From Oscillatoriophycideae cyanobacterium NC_groundwater_1537_Pr4_S-0.65um_50_18 (GTDB lineage Bacteria; Cyanobacteriota; Cyanobacteriia; Elainellales; Elainellaceae), in the NCBI GenBank assembly GCA_016208305.1, contig JACQYI010000033.1, forward strand, positions 310,001 to 374,000: DNA of 64,000 nt. The letters run 5' to 3'. The notes under the pieces are model-generated. The model was not told the origin of the DNA. It saw only the letters and a program-made list of their open reading frames with translations, and ran no database searches. The number at the start of each line of letters is the position of its first letter. The stretch's first letter is position 1. The position numbers were made by a program, and so were the translations under genes. Positions 62,081-64,000 of the stretch are shown here, in pieces.

Positions 62081-62107
62081 CCTAATGAGGTAGGGGCAGC
62101 ACAACCT

Positions 62108-64000
62108 TCAAAGCTGCGATTGCTCGGTCACTGGCTCGGTTGGAATGGTGCCGACAGGAATGGCGATCGTAAAGGTGGTTTTTTCCAAGGCGCTAGTCGC
62201 CTGAATGGTTCCGCCCAAGTACTCCACTAATTTTTTGACTAAGGCCAATCCTAGCCCTGTGCCGCCTTGATTCCAGCGATCGCCGCTAGAAACGCGATAG
62301 AACTTATCAAAGATTTTGTCCAGCTCTGTCTCAGGAATTTCAGATCCGGTGTTGCTGATCCGAAAAATGATCTGGGGTTCAGGGGTGGCATGGGTTGATT
62401 CCACCTGGATTTCAATCTGGCCTTCTGGAGGGGTATATTTACAGGCATTATTAATTAGCTCTGCCAAAATTCTTTCCAAGCCGTTGCTGTCTGAAAACAG
62501 AGAATTTAGGCCAGGTGTCATTTGCAGATGAAGCGTTTGTTGGCGAGCTCTTGCACGCTCATAAAAGGACTCCGTAAATTGAGGCAGCCAATCTTGCAAA
62601 TGAATAACTTCTAGATCAGGAGTTTTTGCCCCAGCTTCTAAACGCTGCAAGTCGAGCAGATCATTAATCAAGCTAATTTCACGTGTACATTCATCTTCCA
62701 AAATTTGCAGGTATCGGGCGCGGCGCTCATCAGAAGCTGCTAGCTGCAACATGCGAATGGCCATCCGCATATTGGTCATGGGCGTTCGCAACTCATGGGA
62801 AACCGTACTGAGAAAATCATCCTTAAGCTGGCTGAGATGCTGCAATTCCTGCATTTGCTGCTGCAAGCTTTGCTCTACCTGTTTGCGGTTAGTGATTTCT
62901 TCGAGCACCAGGAGCAGACCATCGAGCGGATTGACCTGATGAATGAGCGAACGAATTTCGTCATGGGATGAGGTGTTCAAGCCTGACGCATGAATAGACG
63001 TGCGATATGTCAGCGGCTCAAGCTTAAGTTCAAACCAGCGATCGCCCTGCTGAATCTCCCAAGATACAGGGCTATGGGCACTTTGCAGTAGATGCCAATG
63101 GTGCTGCCACTGGGTTTGGCTCAGCCATTGAGGAATGAGGCTCTCCAGCCGATCGCCAACTTGAACCTGCAAATGATGGGTTGCCGTGGGATTACAAAAC
63201 CAAATTGATCCGTCTAAATCAGCTGCTACCAAACCGAGCGACAGGCTGCGCGCCACAGCCGCCTGAGCCGATTGAGAACGCCCCAACTGATCTGCTAAAG
63301 CTGCTAATTTTTCCATCTGTGGCAGGTGCAGCGGTCTATTTTCACCTTTGAGACAGCCAGCCATCAAGCCAGTCTGTTCGGCTGACTCTTGCCGATCGCG
63401 CACGACCAAATCGCTGCGATAGGTTTGCCAAAGGCGATCGACCTCTTGCTGAAGCAGAGATCTAGCCTTGAGCTGCTGATTGAGCGCTACGGCTGCTGTG
63501 GTTAAAATCCATAGGGCGATCGGTGAAGCGACGGGAATCCAGAAGCCCCAGTGAAACATCACAACGCTGGCGATCCCCCACCCGCTGCACAGTCCGCCTA
63601 ACACAGCTAACTGACGCTCAAGCCGCCAGCGATACAGCGCCAGACTGATCCCCGAACCAGACAGCGCTAAACCGACGAGCAGCCAGCTTTCTGGCAAAAC
63701 CTTGAGAAAATTCTGTCGCAACAGATTATTAATCAGAGCCGCATGCAAGTACACATTCGTCGTGGGTGGACTCTGATTAAAGGGCGTTCGGAGGGCATCA
63801 AACCCGATCGCCGTAATGCCAACCACAACAATTTTGTCTCGGAGCTTATCGGCAGGAACTTGGTGTCGAAGGACATCTACATAGGAATAGGTGGGTGCTG
63901 TTGACGTAGATCCTGGCCAGTTGATCCAAAGGGGTTGACTCAGATCTGGTTCGGGCACAATTTCTGCCACCAGGCTATAAACTTGAGTCGCGGCTAACCC
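62108..64000 (-). CDS. CHASE2-domain sensor histidine kinase (5' part cut by window edge)
   Basis: The frame is open to the right edge, so the N-terminus is missing; 630 residues are visible. It starts within a CHASE2 domain (LRDKIVVVGITAIGFDALRTPFN, with the typical YLHAALINNLL), followed by three membrane helices (about 105-180). A PAS-like region comes next (LGLVAADLDGSIWFCNPTA), then HisKA with FLSTVSHELRTPMTN, N box ELINNACKYTPP, and G2 GGTGLGLALVKKL. CHASE2 sensors detect extracytoplasmic signals that are unknown. No response regulator is adjacent downstream; dapB follows. Confidence 0.92.
   Translation of the reverse strand, partial: GLAATQVYSLVAEIVPEPDLSQPLWINWPGSTSTAPTYSYVDVLRHQVPADKLRDKIVVVGITAIGFDALRTPFNQSPPTTNVYLHAALINNLLRQNFLKVLPESWLLVGLALSGSGISLALYRWRLERQLAVLGGLCSGWGIASVVMFHWGFWIPVASPIALWILTTAAVALNQQLKARSLLQQEVDRLWQTYRSDLVVRDRQESAEQTGLMAGCLKGENRPLHLPQMEKLAALADQLGRSQSAQAAVARSLSLGLVAADLDGSIWFCNPTATHHLQVQVGDRLESLIPQWLSQTQWQHHWHLLQSAHSPVSWEIQQGDRWFELKLEPLTYRTSIHASGLNTSSHDEIRSLIHQVNPLDGLLLVLEEITNRKQVEQSLQQQMQELQHLSQLKDDFLSTVSHELRTPMTNMRMAIRMLQLAASDERRARYLQILEDECTREISLINDLLDLQRLEAGAKTPDLEVIHLQDWLPQFTESFYERARARQQTLHLQMTPGLNSLFSDSNGLERILAELINNACKYTPPEGQIEIQVESTHATPEPQIIFRISNTGSEIPETELDKIFDKFYRVSSGDRWNQGGTGLGLALVKKLVEYLGGTIQATSALEKTTFTIAIPVGTIPTEPVTEQSQL

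Overview
The window comes from the chromosome of a filamentous cyanobacterium, probably of the Leptolyngbya/Oscillatoria type. Evidence seen directly: the HIP1 octamer GCGATCGC and its core CGATCG are scattered through almost every gene. Marker genes agree: a fraC-fraD-fraE filament-integrity operon, ycf23, cyanobacterial DUFs (DUF4346, DUF6825, DUF309), a cyanobacterial lptA-lptB-lptF layout, and a cyanophycinase. No rRNA, tRNA, CRISPR array or insertion sequence was recognised.

Layout. 1-5187 (minus): a cellulose/exopolysaccharide export operon of outer-membrane barrel, TPR scaffold and BcsB-like subunit; the last runs off the left edge. 5.6-9.4 kb: envelope proteins of unknown role, a YbjQ-family protein and a secreted TPR protein. 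9.7-12.0 kb: a two-component pair with a 20-bp tandem repeat in its promoter region. 12.1-16.4 kb: methylmalonate-semialdehyde dehydrogenase, Ycf23 and FtsH. 16.6-20.5 kb: a small RTX-type calcium-binding protein and a ClC-CBS-USP transporter. 21-27.1 kb: SpoIID-like protein, cytosine deaminase, a kinase N-lobe remnant with a membrane anchor, and a tandem CobO-type adenosyltransferase. 27.3-29.9 kb: fraCDE, then a small SMR-like transporter.

30.9-41.2 kb is the most accessory-looking part. It holds a 1099-residue tubulin/FtsZ-like GTPase with a zinc ribbon, a frameshifted HicB antitoxin, a NACHT STAND ATPase with a DNA-level repeat in its C-terminus, a cytosolic vWA protein with a duplicated C-terminal domain, a coupled DUF6745-like pair, and a membrane vWA protein. 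The gene types recall nucleotide-triggered conflict or defence islands, but their joint function is inference.

41.3-54.5 kb is mostly housekeeping: DUF4346, 2TM and [2Fe-2S] proteins, the LPS-transport operon, a DUF58/DUF309 pair, ABC1 kinase, PP2C phosphatase, YdcF, DUF2283 and a HAD phosphatase. 54.6-60.4 kb has a secreted cyanophycinase, a duplicated Ca-binding/CHRD protein, and an archaeo-eukaryotic-type primase. The primase is preceded by about 700 bp of non-coding DNA carrying a cluster of TGTAACC repeats. 61-64 kb: dapB and a CHASE2 histidine kinase cut by the right edge.

Two features recur. First, long, often perfect inverted repeats sit in the 3' intergenic regions (best: 35-bp arms with a 3-bp loop at 62008-62080). 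Second, short tandem repeats of 12 or 15 bp occur in frame in several unrelated genes.
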